In this document: positions 17,083 through 26,762 of the stretch, piece by piece
How the letters are laid out: each line of letters opens with the position of its first letter
Numbering within the stretch: position 1 is the first letter of the stretch
From: Cyanobacteria bacterium SZAS LIN-3
GTDB lineage: Bacteria > Cyanobacteriota > Vampirovibrionia > Obscuribacterales > Obscuribacteraceae
Length of the DNA stretch: 64,000 nt
Direction: 5' to 3'
Assembly: GCA_018266215.1 (NCBI GenBank)
Contig: JAFEAV010000011.1
Span: 1-64,000 of the forward strand
Notes under the pieces: model-generated
What the model saw: only the letters and a program-made list of their open reading frames with translations
What the model was told of the DNA's origin: nothing
The model's database searches: none
Translations under genes and position numbers: made by a program

Positions 17083-20000
17083 TTATCCGCTCGTCGCCGC
17101 CGGCTTGGAGAGGCGCTCGACTTTGTCCCGATCGGGCGCAATTTTCTTTTGCAACTTGTCGAGATAGATATAAAAGACCGGCGTGATATAAAGCGTCACC
17201 AGCTGTGATACCAGAAGGCCGCCAACCACAGTTAGACCGAGGGGCTGTCTGGATTCGGATCCGGCGCCTATGCCTGCGGCAATGGGGATGGCGCCCATCA
17301 GCGCGGCCAGGGTCGTCATCATGATCGGTCTGAATCTCGTCATGCAGGCTTCATAAATGGCCTCTTCTGCGGTTTTGTTATGCTCACGCTCGGCTTCCAC
17401 GGCAAAGTCGATCATCATGATGGCGTTTTTCTTGACGATGCCGATCAGCATGATCAGGCCCAAAAATCCGTAGATATCCAGATCTTTGTGGCAGAGTATG
17501 AGGATAAGAAGGGCTCCGAGACCGGCCGAGGGAAGGCCTGAGAGAATAGTGAGGGGATGGATGAAGCTCTCATAGAGAATGCCGAGCACGATATAAATGA
17601 CCAGGATGGCGATCAGCAAAAGGGCCCACATGTTCTGGAATGAATCTTCGAAAGATGAGGCGGTGCCCTGGAATCCGGTTGTTACGGATTTGGGGACATT
17701 GTCGGCGGCCAGCTTTTTGATGGTGGCCACCGCTTCTCCCAGCGAGGCTCCGGGCTCAAGATTGAATGAAATAGTGACGGCGGCAAACTGGCCGAGGTGA
17801 TTGACGAGCAGCGGACCAACGCCGTTTTCGATTTGACAGATAGTGTCCAGGGGCACCAGTTTGTTGGGCCCGGCCCGCACATAGAGCTGTTTCAGGACGG
17901 AAGGATCGCGGTAGAAGCGCGGCTCAACTTCTATTATCACCCAGTACTGATTGGTCGGCGTGTACATGGTTGAGATTTGCCTCTGGGCATAGGCGCTGTC
18001 CAGGGCGTCTTCCACCTGTTGCATCGTTATGCCGAGCTGCGAGCATTTATCGCGGTCGACTTTCAGGTGCACTTCCGGATTGTCGACCTGCATGTCGCTG
18101 GTGACGTCGGTGATGCCGGGCACATCTTTGACCATTTCGATAAAGGACTTGGCCGATTTGTACAGGTCGTCGCGGTTGGGACTGGAGAGAGTAAATTGAT
18201 AGAGACTCTTAGTCACCTGTCCGCCTATGGCGATGGTGGGCGGATTTTGCAGAAAGGCATTGATACCGGGCACGGTGGCGAGCGCCGGTTGCAATTGTTT
18301 GATTACCTGTTCCACCGAATCCTGTCGCTGATTGCGCGGCTTCAGCACAATCAGGATGCGGCCCTGATTGAGTGCGATATTGGGGCTGCCGTTGCCGACC
18401 CCGAGGCTGGACATGTAGGACTGGACATTGGGATTTTGGCTGATGACGTTGGTGAGCTGGGTGTGCAGACGCACCATGGCATCATAGGAGGTGCCCTGCT
18501 CGGCTTCGGTCATGCAGACAATCTGGCCGGCGTCCTCGGTGGGCATGAAACCTTTGGGAATGATGACAAAGAGGACCGCGGTACCTACGGCCATCAGGAC
18601 AAAGACAGCCATGACAGAGGGTTTATTGTGCAGGGCCCAGTCCAGGGTGCGCTTGTAAAAGCGTTGGGCCCGCTGGAAGTTGGCATCCGCCATGCGGTGC
18701 AATCGGCCCTGACTCTCGGCTCCGGCCGGTTTAAGGAAGCGGCTGCAGAGCATCGGTGTGAGGCTTATCGAGATAAAGCCGGAAATCAGAATCGCAATCG
18801 AAATGGTCACGGCAAACTCATTGAAGAGCCTGCCGACAATACCGGGCATCAGCAGTACGGGAATGAAAACCGCCACCAGAGACAGTGTCATCGATAAAAT
18901 GGTGAAGCCGATCTCGCGAGCGCCGTTGAGCGCCGCCTGCATCGGCGGCTCGCCCATTTCCATGTGCCTGACTATGTTTTCGAGCATGACGATGGCGTCA
19001 TCGACAACAAAGCCCACGGATAGAGACAGGGCCATGAGGGATAAATTGTCCAGGCTGAAGCCCAGAAGCTTCATGGCGGCGAAGGTGCCGACGACTGAAA
19101 TTGGCAGGGCCAGACTGGGAATTAGGGTGGCCGAGAGATTGCCCAGGAAGACGAAAATGACGAAGACTACCAGGGCAACGGTGAGCAGCAGGGTGAATTG
19201 CACATCGTTGACTGAGGCTCTGATTGTCTGCGACTGGTCATAGAGCACGTCCAGTTTGACGGCTTCGGGGGTGAGGGAGCGGAAGGTAGGCATGAGCTTT
19301 TTGATGTTGTCCACCACCTGAATGGTATTGGCTCCCGGCTGCTTGAGCACGGCTAGAATCACAGCCGGTTTGCCGTTGTACCAGCCGCCTTCCTTGTCGT
19401 TCTGCACGCTGTCGACTACGTTGCCCACATCTTTGAGTCGTATCGGGGCATTGTTGTTATAGGCTACGATGACCGGTTTGTAGTCTTCGGCGTTGAGCAA
19501 CTGGCCATTGGTGGACTGGATGGTAAAAGCCTGATGCCGCCCCCAGATCGTCCCGGTGGGCTGGTTCTGGTTGGCGGCGACGACGGCGTTCATGACGTCA
19601 TCGATGCCCAGATTGTAGGTGGCCATGCGCTGGGGATTGACCTGCACCCGCACGGCATAGACCTGCGAGCCGTTCACCTGCACCTGGGCCACGCCGCTCA
19701 CCCGGGAGACCCGCTGGGCTATGAGAGTTTCGGCGTAGTAGTCGACATCATGCATGGGCAGAGTGTCGGAGCTGACCGCCAGATAGATAACCGGTTGGCT
19801 GGCCGGATTGACCTTGGAAAAAGTAGGGGGGATGTTCATCTGCGGCGGCAGTTGTTTGGAAGCGCCGGTGATGGCCGCCTGTACATCGAGGGCGGCACCG
19901 TCCATATTGCGCGCCTGGTCAAATTGCAAAGTGATGAGCGACTGACCCAGAGTACTGGTGGAGGTCATCTGGGTCAGGCCGGCGATCGTGGCAAATTGCT

Positions 20001-20205
20001 TTTCCAGCGGCATGGATACCGCCGAGGCCATGGTTTCGGCACTGGCGCCCGGCAGCGATGAGGTTACTTGCAAGGTGGGATAGTCGACGTTGGGCAGGTC
20101 CGAAATTGGCAGATTCTGGTAGCCCATGATGCCGAAAAATAATATCGCCACCATTACTAGTGTCGTCATTACCGGTCTCAGGATAAAAATGGATCCCAGG
20201 TTCAT
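17083..20205 (-). CDS. RND efflux permease, second subunit of a tandem pair
   Basis: 1040 aa, full length for HAE-1/AcrB-type pumps (about 1030-1050). It shows the N-terminal membrane helix (FILRPVMTTLVMVAILFFGIMGY), two large periplasmic loops, and TM4 SVGFVVDDAIVMLENIVRHMEMG with the paired Asp of the proton relay. The C-terminal half carries YESFIHPLTILSGLPSAGLGALL and FLGLIMLIGIVKKNAIMMIDFA. It would export hydrophobic or amphipathic compounds across the envelope using the proton gradient. Its ATG overlaps the TGA of the upstream permease by 4 nt, so the two are translationally coupled, as in MdtB/MdtC heteromeric pumps. No outer-membrane TolC gene is in the window. Confidence 0.95.
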   Translation of the reverse strand: MNLGSIFILRPVMTTLVMVAILFFGIMGYQNLPISDLPNVDYPTLQVTSSLPGASAETMASAVSMPLEKQFATIAGLTQMTSTSTLGQSLITLQFDQARNMDGAALDVQAAITGASKQLPPQMNIPPTFSKVNPASQPVIYLAVSSDTLPMHDVDYYAETLIAQRVSRVSGVAQVQVNGSQVYAVRVQVNPQRMATYNLGIDDVMNAVVAANQNQPTGTIWGRHQAFTIQSTNGQLLNAEDYKPVIVAYNNNAPIRLKDVGNVVDSVQNDKEGGWYNGKPAVILAVLKQPGANTIQVVDNIKKLMPTFRSLTPEAVKLDVLYDQSQTIRASVNDVQFTLLLTVALVVFVIFVFLGNLSATLIPSLALPISVVGTFAAMKLLGFSLDNLSLMALSLSVGFVVDDAIVMLENIVRHMEMGEPPMQAALNGAREIGFTILSMTLSLVAVFIPVLLMPGIVGRLFNEFAVTISIAILISGFISISLTPMLCSRFLKPAGAESQGRLHRMADANFQRAQRFYKRTLDWALHNKPSVMAVFVLMAVGTAVLFVIIPKGFMPTEDAGQIVCMTEAEQGTSYDAMVRLHTQLTNVISQNPNVQSYMSSLGVGNGSPNIALNQGRILIVLKPRNQRQDSVEQVIKQLQPALATVPGINAFLQNPPTIAIGGQVTKSLYQFTLSSPNRDDLYKSAKSFIEMVKDVPGITDVTSDMQVDNPEVHLKVDRDKCSQLGITMQQVEDALDSAYAQRQISTMYTPTNQYWVIIEVEPRFYRDPSVLKQLYVRAGPNKLVPLDTICQIENGVGPLLVNHLGQFAAVTISFNLEPGASLGEAVATIKKLAADNVPKSVTTGFQGTASSFEDSFQNMWALLLIAILVIYIVLGILYESFIHPLTILSGLPSAGLGALLILILCHKDLDIYGFLGLIMLIGIVKKNAIMMIDFAVEAEREHNKTAEEAIYEACMTRFRPIMMTTLAALMGAIPIAAGIGAGSESRQPLGLTVVGGLLVSQLVTLYITPVFYIYLDKLQKKIAPDRDKVERLSKPAATSG

Positions 20206-23200
20206 GGTGTTTGTTCTCTTACTTTGCGCTTCTTAAAGCGTCTGGGCAAATTTGATATTTTAAATTTATAGATAAAGTGTTGCAGTCTATCTAAGTAGAT
20301 GTAGAAGACCGGGGTGATATAGAGCGTCACCAGCTGCGATACCAGCAGTCCGCCGACGATACAGAGACCGAGTGGTTGCCGTGTTTCGGATCCCTCGCCG
20401 ATGGCCAGGGCAAGGGGGATTGAGCCCATAAGTGCGGCCATGGTCGTCATCATAATCGGACGGAATCTTGTCAGACAGGCGCGGTAAATCGCCTCTTCCG
20501 GGCTGAGATTTTCCGCGCGCTCCACTTCCACGGCATAGTCGATCATCATGATGGCATTCTTTTTGACGATGCCTATCAGCATGATCAGGCCCAGAAAACC
20601 GTAAATATCTAGAGGCACATGGAAGATGAGCAGGATAATGAGGGCCCCCAGTCCCGCCGAGGGCAGGCCGGAGAGAATGGTTATGGGATGGATGAAACTT
20701 TCGTAGAGTATGCCCAGGACGATATAGATGACCATGACGGCCACCAGCAAAAGTATACCCAGACTTGATGTTGAACTTTCAAACATCTGGGCGGTGCCCT
20801 GGAAACTGCAATTGATGCCCGATGGGATCAGCGAGCCCTGTAGCTCTTTGATTGAGGCGACGGCATCGGATAGAGCCGCTCCCGGTGCCAGGTTAAAGGA
20901 CAGCGTGACCGACGGGAACTGGCCCAGATGGTTGATCAAAAGCGGGCCGGCGGAACGCGAGACCTTGGCCAGGGTATCGAGGGGCACCAGATCTCCTGCC
21001 GGGGTGCGCAGTCGGAACCATTTGAGCATGGACGGATCTTGATAGTATTGCGGCAGCACTTCAAGAATGACCCAGTATTGATTGAAGGGCGTGTAGATGA
21101 CCGATATTTGTCTGGCCGCATAGGCGCTGCTCAGAGCCGATTGCACGGCCTGCATGCTGATGCCCAGCTTGGAGCATTTGTCCCGGTCTATATTGACTGC
21201 CAGTTCCAGATTTTTTATTTGCAGGTCGCTGTTGACGTCGACGAGGCCCGGTATCGTCTTCAACTTTTTCTCTACTTTATTGGCTGTGTCGTAGAGCACG
21301 GTTGTATCCGGCCCGGAGAGGGTCATTTGGTAGAGGGCCTTGGTCTGCTGGCCGCCTATGCGGATGCCGCCCGGATTTTGCATAAAGAGATTCATGCCCG
21401 GTATATTGCGTGTCTTTTTGCGGAGTTCATCGATGACGCCGTCGACCAGTAGTTTGCGCTCGGAGCGCGGTTTGAGAAATATATTCAAGCGGCCCTGATT
21501 GACGGCGACGCTCGGTCCACTGGCTCCGACGCTGGACATCACGCCCTGGACGTTGGGATCTTTCTGGACAATGTCGGCAAACAATTTTTGATGTTCGACC
21601 ATGGCTTCGAATGAAGTGCCCTCGGCGGCGATTGTCGTCGACTGTATCTGACCGGTGTCTTCGCTGGGCATGAAGCCCTTGGGCACGACTTTGAAGAGCG
21701 TCACGGTCAAGAAGAGCATGAGCACAAAACTGACGAGCACAAGCAATTTCTGGCTGAGGGCAATTTTTAAAGTCCAGTCATAGATGTTGGTCAAAAACTT
21801 GAAGCCGGCCTCGGACAATCGGTGCAGTCGGCTGCGGTTTTCCTCGCTCTCCAGCACAAGATAGCGGCTGCAAAGCATGGGCGTCAGCGTGATTGAAATG
21901 AAGCCGGAAATTAGAATCGCCACCGAAATCGTCACGGCGAACTGGAAGAAGAGTCGGCCCACCAGGCCGCCCATGAAGAGTATGGGAATGAAAACGGCGA
22001 TGAGCGAAATGGTCATTGAAATAATGGTGAATGATATTTCGCGCGAACCATTGACCGCGGCCAGGAGCGGCGGCTCTCCCATTTCGATATGGCGGACGAT
22101 GTTTTCCAGCACAACGATGGCGTCGTCTACGACAAAGCCTACCGACAGTGTGAGGGCCATAAGTGAAATTATATTGATGGTGAAGCCGAAGATTTTCATG
22201 GCGGCGAATGTGCCCAGTATGGCGATGGGCAAGGTCACCGAGGCAATGGCTGTAGTGCGCGCGCTGCCCAGGGAGAGCATGACCACCATGATCACCAGAC
22301 CGACGGTAACAAGCAGTGTGCGTTTGACGTCGTCTACCGAGCGCCTGATGGAGACCGAGCGGTCAAAGAGTACTTGCAGATTGACCGACTGAGGCAAAAT
22401 AGCGCGGAAGGTCGGCAGCATTTTTTTGATGTTGTCGACTATCTGGATCGTGTTCGTGCCGGGCTGTCGCTGGATGGCCAGGACGACGGCCCGGTGGCCG
22501 TTGTACCAGGAGGCGACTTTGTCCGTTTGCACACTGTCTATTACCCGGCCTATGTCCTTGAGGCGGATTGGCGCACCGTTTTTATAAGTGACAATGAGCG
22601 GCGCGAAGGCCTCGGCGTTGAAGAGCTGGCCGTTAGCCATAATGTTGTAGGCTTTCTCCGGCCCATAGAGAGTGCCGCAGGGTAAATTGACATTGGCTTT
22701 TTGCACCGCCGTTGCCACTTGATCGATACCGATGCCGTAGGAGGCCATCAGTCTGGGATCGACCTGGACGTGCGGGGCATAGATCTGCGAGCCGAAGACC
22801 ATCACCTGGGCCACGCCGCTGACCATGGAGATGCGCTGGGCGATGACGTTTTCGGCGTATTCGTCCACGGTATAGATGGGCAATGTCTCGGAGCTCAAGG
22901 CGACAAAAAGGATGGGGATGTCGCCCGGGTTGACCTTGCGAAAGGTCGGCGGTGTCGGCATATTAGGCGGCAGATACGGGCGGGCTGCTATGATTGCCGA
23001 TTCGACGTCTTGGGCCGCTCCGTCGATTTTGCGGTCGAGGCTGAACTGCATCGTCACCGTAGTCGACCCCAGCGAGCTGGTGGAGTTGATGCTGTCGAGG
23101 CCTGCTATGGTGCTGAATTGTTTCTCCAGTGGCGTGGCCACCGACGAGGCCATGGTTTCGGCATTGGCACCCGGCACGGAGGCGGTCACCGTGATGGACG

Positions 23201-23327
23201 GGGCATCAATCGCCGGCAGGTCATTAACCGGCAGCGAGAAGTAGGCGATGATGCCGAAGATGACAAAGGTCGCCATCACAAGCGTGGTCATTACCGGACG
23301 TGCGATGAACAGGCGGGAAATATTCAT
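20202..23327 (-). CDS. RND efflux permease, first subunit of a tandem pair
   Basis: 1041 aa, homologous throughout to the downstream permease and also of AcrB/MdtB type. It has LFIARPVMTTLVMATFVIFGI at the start, SVGFVVDDAIVVLENIVRHIEMG with both relay Asp residues, and YESFIHPITILSGLPSAGLGAL with FLGLIMLIGIVKKNAIMMIDYA near the end. Both subunits keep the Asp pair, so either could transport protons. The C-terminus is basic (FKKRKVREQ). It starts 5 nt after the adaptor stop, in one operon with marR and the adaptor. Confidence 0.95.
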   Translation of the reverse strand: MNISRLFIARPVMTTLVMATFVIFGIIAYFSLPVNDLPAIDAPSITVTASVPGANAETMASSVATPLEKQFSTIAGLDSINSTSSLGSTTVTMQFSLDRKIDGAAQDVESAIIAARPYLPPNMPTPPTFRKVNPGDIPILFVALSSETLPIYTVDEYAENVIAQRISMVSGVAQVMVFGSQIYAPHVQVDPRLMASYGIGIDQVATAVQKANVNLPCGTLYGPEKAYNIMANGQLFNAEAFAPLIVTYKNGAPIRLKDIGRVIDSVQTDKVASWYNGHRAVVLAIQRQPGTNTIQIVDNIKKMLPTFRAILPQSVNLQVLFDRSVSIRRSVDDVKRTLLVTVGLVIMVVMLSLGSARTTAIASVTLPIAILGTFAAMKIFGFTINIISLMALTLSVGFVVDDAIVVLENIVRHIEMGEPPLLAAVNGSREISFTIISMTISLIAVFIPILFMGGLVGRLFFQFAVTISVAILISGFISITLTPMLCSRYLVLESEENRSRLHRLSEAGFKFLTNIYDWTLKIALSQKLLVLVSFVLMLFLTVTLFKVVPKGFMPSEDTGQIQSTTIAAEGTSFEAMVEHQKLFADIVQKDPNVQGVMSSVGASGPSVAVNQGRLNIFLKPRSERKLLVDGVIDELRKKTRNIPGMNLFMQNPGGIRIGGQQTKALYQMTLSGPDTTVLYDTANKVEKKLKTIPGLVDVNSDLQIKNLELAVNIDRDKCSKLGISMQAVQSALSSAYAARQISVIYTPFNQYWVILEVLPQYYQDPSMLKWFRLRTPAGDLVPLDTLAKVSRSAGPLLINHLGQFPSVTLSFNLAPGAALSDAVASIKELQGSLIPSGINCSFQGTAQMFESSTSSLGILLLVAVMVIYIVLGILYESFIHPITILSGLPSAGLGALIILLIFHVPLDIYGFLGLIMLIGIVKKNAIMMIDYAVEVERAENLSPEEAIYRACLTRFRPIMMTTMAALMGSIPLALAIGEGSETRQPLGLCIVGGLLVSQLVTLYITPVFYIYLDRLQHFIYKFKISNLPRRFKKRKVREQTP

Positions 23328-23332
23328 CGCGG

Positions 23333-24724
23333 CTACTCGGTTTTTGGTTTACCGTCAGGACTTGGCTGCACCTGCACTTTAGCACCAGGCGATAGCTGAA
23401 GCTGGCCGTCCGTAACGACGATATCGCCAACGTTTATGCCTTCCAGCACCGCCGTGAAATCTCCCGAGGCCTGACCCGCTTTGATTGTGGTCAGAGTCAC
23501 GGTCTTGTCGGGTTTGACTACATAGACGGAGGTACCTTGCTGGGTGTTTTGCACGGCACGGGTGGGCACGGTCACCGATGGACCCTTGGGCGGCATAGAG
23601 ATGAGCACGTCGACAAACTGGCCCGGGTACAGGCGCGAGTCTTGATTGGCGAAGCTTGCCCTCATGGTGATGGTACCGGTGCTGGTGTTGACCGTGTTTT
23701 CCATAAACGAAATCGTCCCGGTGACATAATCGGCCTTGCGACCCTCGATCAGGGCCTGCATTTTCAGTGTGCCTTCTTGCTGGGCCCGGCGCAGGTCGGC
23801 CAGATATTGCTCGGGCACGGCTACGGTGACATAGATAGGATTGACCTGGGCAATCGATACCATGGGCTGAGGCATGCCGGTGGCATTGACGATGTTGCCT
23901 TCGTAGACATTGAGAGAGCTTGTGCGGCCATCCATGGGGGAGCGGATGGTGGTCCAGCTCAATTGCAGCCGGGCATTGTCGGCCACGCCCTGGTCGGACT
24001 GCAGGGTGCCTTTGGCGGTGTCGATGGCGGCCTGGTCCACTTGCAAGCTGGCTTTGGCGTTTTCAATAGCCTTCATGTCCGCCTGTATGGTGGCATCGGC
24101 GGTGGCGGCATTGGTATTGTACTGGTCCGATTGTTCGTGCGAGACCACGCCCTGATCCACGAGCATGGCATAGCGCCCTTTCTCAAGATTGGCATAGGCC
24201 AGGGAGGCCCGGTCTTTTTTTAGATTGGCCTCGTACTGCCCAACAGTGGCCTTGTCTTTCATCATATTGGCCATGGCCGATTGCACCATGGCGCGGTCCT
24301 TGGCCACATTGCCCTCGGCCTGAGCAAGAGCTGCCTGATACTGACGGGGATCGATCTGAAATAGTAAATCGCCTTTTTTGACAAACTGCCCCTGGGTGAA
24401 ATACACCTTGGTCAACTGGCCGCTTACCTGCGGCGTGACATTGACGGTGGAAAAGGCCAGCACATTGCCTATGCTGCGAATCTCAATCGGTACGGTCTGC
24501 AGTCCAGCGGTGGCGACAGTGACCGGCACGACCCGGTCTCTTTTCTTTTCGGCCTTGCTTGGCTCGGCACCTTTGAGCATGCCCGGAGCAAAATAAATGA
24601 GGACACTGCCTGCGATGAGCACAATCAGGGCGATGATAATTTTGCCGAATGAGTTTTTGCCTTCCCCTGTTGCGGGCCGGCCTGTTGCTTTTTCGACATC
24701 TACGGGACTGGTTTCAGAACTCAT
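23333..24724 (-). CDS. RND periplasmic adaptor (membrane fusion protein)
   Basis: 463 aa. A single N-terminal membrane anchor (FGKIIIALIVLIAGSVLIYFAPG) is followed by the lipoyl-like half-motif VSGQLTKVYFTQGQFVKKGDLLFQIDPRQYQA. A long alpha-helical hairpin rich in Ala, Gln and Asp comes next, with the second lipoyl half near TTIRSPMDGRTSSL, then a beta-barrel region (GQFVDVLI) and a C-terminal membrane-proximal domain. It bridges the RND pump to an outer-membrane channel. The ATG overlaps the marR stop by 4 nt (ATGA), so it is coupled to the regulator. MdtA is the closest named relative by organisation. Confidence 0.93.
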   Translation of the reverse strand: MSSETSPVDVEKATGRPATGEGKNSFGKIIIALIVLIAGSVLIYFAPGMLKGAEPSKAEKKRDRVVPVTVATAGLQTVPIEIRSIGNVLAFSTVNVTPQVSGQLTKVYFTQGQFVKKGDLLFQIDPRQYQAALAQAEGNVAKDRAMVQSAMANMMKDKATVGQYEANLKKDRASLAYANLEKGRYAMLVDQGVVSHEQSDQYNTNAATADATIQADMKAIENAKASLQVDQAAIDTAKGTLQSDQGVADNARLQLSWTTIRSPMDGRTSSLNVYEGNIVNATGMPQPMVSIAQVNPIYVTVAVPEQYLADLRRAQQEGTLKMQALIEGRKADYVTGTISFMENTVNTSTGTITMRASFANQDSRLYPGQFVDVLISMPPKGPSVTVPTRAVQNTQQGTSVYVVKPDKTVTLTTIKAGQASGDFTAVLEGINVGDIVVTDGQLQLSPGAKVQVQPSPDGKPKTE

Positions 24725-25263
24725 TTTGAAGTATTTCCTTTTGGTTCGGAAATAACTGCCTGTTCCAGGTCTTCATGCATGGCCCCGTATACGGTGCTAA
24801 AAATGTCTTTTAAGAGTGTCATTGATTCTTCGATATTTTCCAGTTGCTTCTGATTCAGGCCGGATAGCTGCTGGGAAATAGCTTCCACGCCTTTGCGTCT
24901 GGCGGTGAGTAATTCGTCTTTGCCGTAAGTCGTCAAATGCAAAATCACCTTGCGTCGCTTGAGCGGATCGACGACCCTGTCTACAAGTCCGGCCCGCACC
25001 AGTCTGTCGATCATGGTTGAAGCCGAAGCCCCTGATATGGCAAGAAACTCCGACAGGTGGGTCAGTGAGCAACCCGGATGTTTGTCGATAAAGGCCATTA
25101 CTCGCAGCTGCGGCACAGACGTGCTGGAGTCGGTCCGCTCTTTGATGCGACTGCGGATGAAATGCATAATCACCGGCGTCGCCTCCATCAATTTGGCGGC
25201 GGCCTGATGCACCAGTATGGGGCTGGTTTCCTGCCCGTTGGGGGAGATCTTGGCCAGGGTCAT
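24721..25263 (-). CDS. MarR-family transcriptional regulator of the RND operon
   Basis: 180 aa; ATG 25263 with AGGA 8 nt upstream. The winged helix-turn-helix is seen in SVPQLRVMAFIDKHPGCSLTHLSEFLAISGASASTMIDRLVRAGLVDRVVDPLKRRKVILHLT (recognition helix around SASTMIDRL; wing around DPLKRRKVILHLT). Dimerisation helices flank it. As first gene of the efflux operon it is likely an autorepressor released by substrates of the pump. Two inverted repeats just upstream (25300-25312 and 25314-25330) fit MarR operators. Confidence 0.93.
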   Translation of the reverse strand: MTLAKISPNGQETSPILVHQAAAKLMEATPVIMHFIRSRIKERTDSSTSVPQLRVMAFIDKHPGCSLTHLSEFLAISGASASTMIDRLVRAGLVDRVVDPLKRRKVILHLTTYGKDELLTARRKGVEAISQQLSGLNQKQLENIEESMTLLKDIFSTVYGAMHEDLEQAVISEPKGNTSK

Positions 25264-25299
25264 GGCAAATTCCTGCTCTGGACGCTTGCGACACTACTA

Positions 25300-25330
25300 T
25301 TAGCATAGCTAACAATTAGCTTGACTAATT
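25300..25330. promoter_or_regulatory. Two adjacent inverted repeats, probable MarR operators
   Basis: TTAGC-ATA-GCTAA (25300-25312) and AATTAG-CTTGA-CTAATT (25314-25330), both perfect, with one base between them. They lie 37-67 nt upstream of the marR start, where the promoter should be. Shared TTAG/CTAA half-sites suggest one regulator binding twice. A good -35/-10 pair was not identified. Confidence 0.65.
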
Positions 25331-25360
25331 CTATCAGTTTTTGTTCCCGAGTCTAAAAAG

Positions 25361-25858
25361 TCAGGGGTTGGAGGGCTCAGCCTCGTCCCTGTCGGTCAAA
25401 TTGACCACGATGGCCGAGCTGGCGGCAATTAAATTGGCCGGGGTGATAATTATTTCCTGACCCCATTGACCGGTGCCCACCCCAAGCTGTTCCTGCTGCA
25501 GCAGGGAAGCCTCGAGAAAAGTGCGAAAGCCCGGCGGCTGCCAGGAGAAGGGCGGGATCGAGCCTATGACATAGCCGGTCGTGGCCACAACGGTCTCCGG
25601 ACTGGCCATTTTGATGTTGCGCGAACCCAGGGCCTTTTTTAGCAGTCCCGACACGGCATTTTGATCGCCGCCCAGCATTACCAGGGATTTTTCGCCTTTG
25701 TCGGTCTCGAAAATTAGAGTCTTGACCATGGCCCGCTCTGGGAAGCCCAGCGCACGCGCCACATTGGCCGCACCCTTTTCGGTCTCTGTGGGGAATTCCA
25801 TCCTTATATACGGAATCTGTTTTTGATCGAGGTAGGCAAAAGCCGGAAGTTCAGTCAT
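25361..25858 (-). CDS. YbaK/aminoacyl-tRNA deacylase domain protein
   Basis: 165 aa, one domain of the YbaK/EbsC/ProX superfamily, which hydrolyses mischarged tRNAs such as Cys-tRNA(Pro). Visible features: the N-terminal YLDQKQIPYIRMEFP, then GFPERAMVKTLIFETDKGEKSLVMLGGD (with the conserved Lys region), ALGSRNIKMASPETVVATTGYVIGSIPPF (the G-x3-PF loop) and the C-terminal QEIIITPANLIAASSAIVVNL. Which tRNA it edits cannot be told. It ends near the start of the efflux operon, and a 31-nt gap separates it from the divergent rarD gene. Confidence 0.85.
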   Translation of the reverse strand: MTELPAFAYLDQKQIPYIRMEFPTETEKGAANVARALGFPERAMVKTLIFETDKGEKSLVMLGGDQNAVSGLLKKALGSRNIKMASPETVVATTGYVIGSIPPFSWQPPGFRTFLEASLLQQEQLGVGTGQWGQEIIITPANLIAASSAIVVNLTDRDEAEPSNP

Positions 25859-25889
25859 AGTACCCTGGTGAAGTAAGGTAATTATAGCT

Positions 25890-26762
25890 TTGAGTGGACT
25901 CGCTTACGCCCTATTGACTTACGGATTCTGGGGCCTCGTTCCAATCTACTGGAAAATCGTGACCGAGGTTTCGCCACCGCAGCTGGTGGCGCAGCGGGTA
26001 ATCTGGTCTCTGCTGACCCTTTGCTTCTTTGTCGCCACCCCCACGCGCCTCAAAGCTTTGCGCCAAATCATGGCCGACCGGCGCAAGCTCCTCTGGCTCT
26101 GTGTCAGCAGTGTCTGCCTCAGCGCCAACTGGTTGTTGTTTGTGGTGGCAATCGAACAAAAAATGATCCTCCAGGTCAGTCTGGGCTATTTCATTAATCC
26201 ACTGGTGTCGATTGTTCTGGGTCGAATCTTTCTGGGCGAACGCCTCAATATTTTGCAACGTCTGGCCTTTCTTGTGGCTACTGCCGGTGTTGTTGCGATG
26301 AGTCTGACTGTAGGAGCAGTGCCCTACTTATCTCTGGCCATCGCCCTCACCTTTGGATTTTATGGTCTGGTGCGGAAAAAAGCGGCCCTTGATCCCTTGC
26401 TTGGTTTGACGACCGAGACTCTTTTGATGACGCCGCCGGCGCTGGCTTACTTGTTTTTTGACTATCAGCAGGGCCATTTGCATGTGATCGAAGACTGGCG
26501 CCTGTTGCTCAAGGTGATGCTTTCCGGGCCGATTACGACATTTCCCCTGCTCTGGTTTGCCCATGCGGCAAACATGGTCAGTCTTTCCACCCTGGGATTT
26601 ATGCAGTATCTCTCACCGACTATGCAATTTTTACTGGCGGTGTTTGTCTACAAGGAGACTTTCACGCAGGCGCATTTCTTTGCCTTCGCCCTGATCTGGC
26701 TCAGTTTGGCTATATACGTCGGTGACGCTCTGATGCAGCTACGTCGTCAGCGGCGCACGTAG
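25890..26762 (+). CDS. rarD: RarD-type EamA transporter
   Basis: 290 aa, TTG start at 25890, beginning directly with YALLTYGFWGLVPIYWKIV, the typical RarD opening. About ten hydrophobic segments in two EamA repeats; ERLNILQRLAFLVATAGV and SLSTLGFMQYLSPTMQFLLAVFVYKE are family blocks. RarD proteins are drug/metabolite-superfamily permeases of the inner membrane with poorly known substrates. The 3' end overlaps the convergent gene by 24 nt. Confidence 0.9.
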   Translation: MSGLAYALLTYGFWGLVPIYWKIVTEVSPPQLVAQRVIWSLLTLCFFVATPTRLKALRQIMADRRKLLWLCVSSVCLSANWLLFVVAIEQKMILQVSLGYFINPLVSIVLGRIFLGERLNILQRLAFLVATAGVVAMSLTVGAVPYLSLAIALTFGFYGLVRKKAALDPLLGLTTETLLMTPPALAYLFFDYQQGHLHVIEDWRLLLKVMLSGPITTFPLLWFAHAANMVSLSTLGFMQYLSPTMQFLLAVFVYKETFTQAHFFAFALIWLSLAIYVGDALMQLRRQRRT

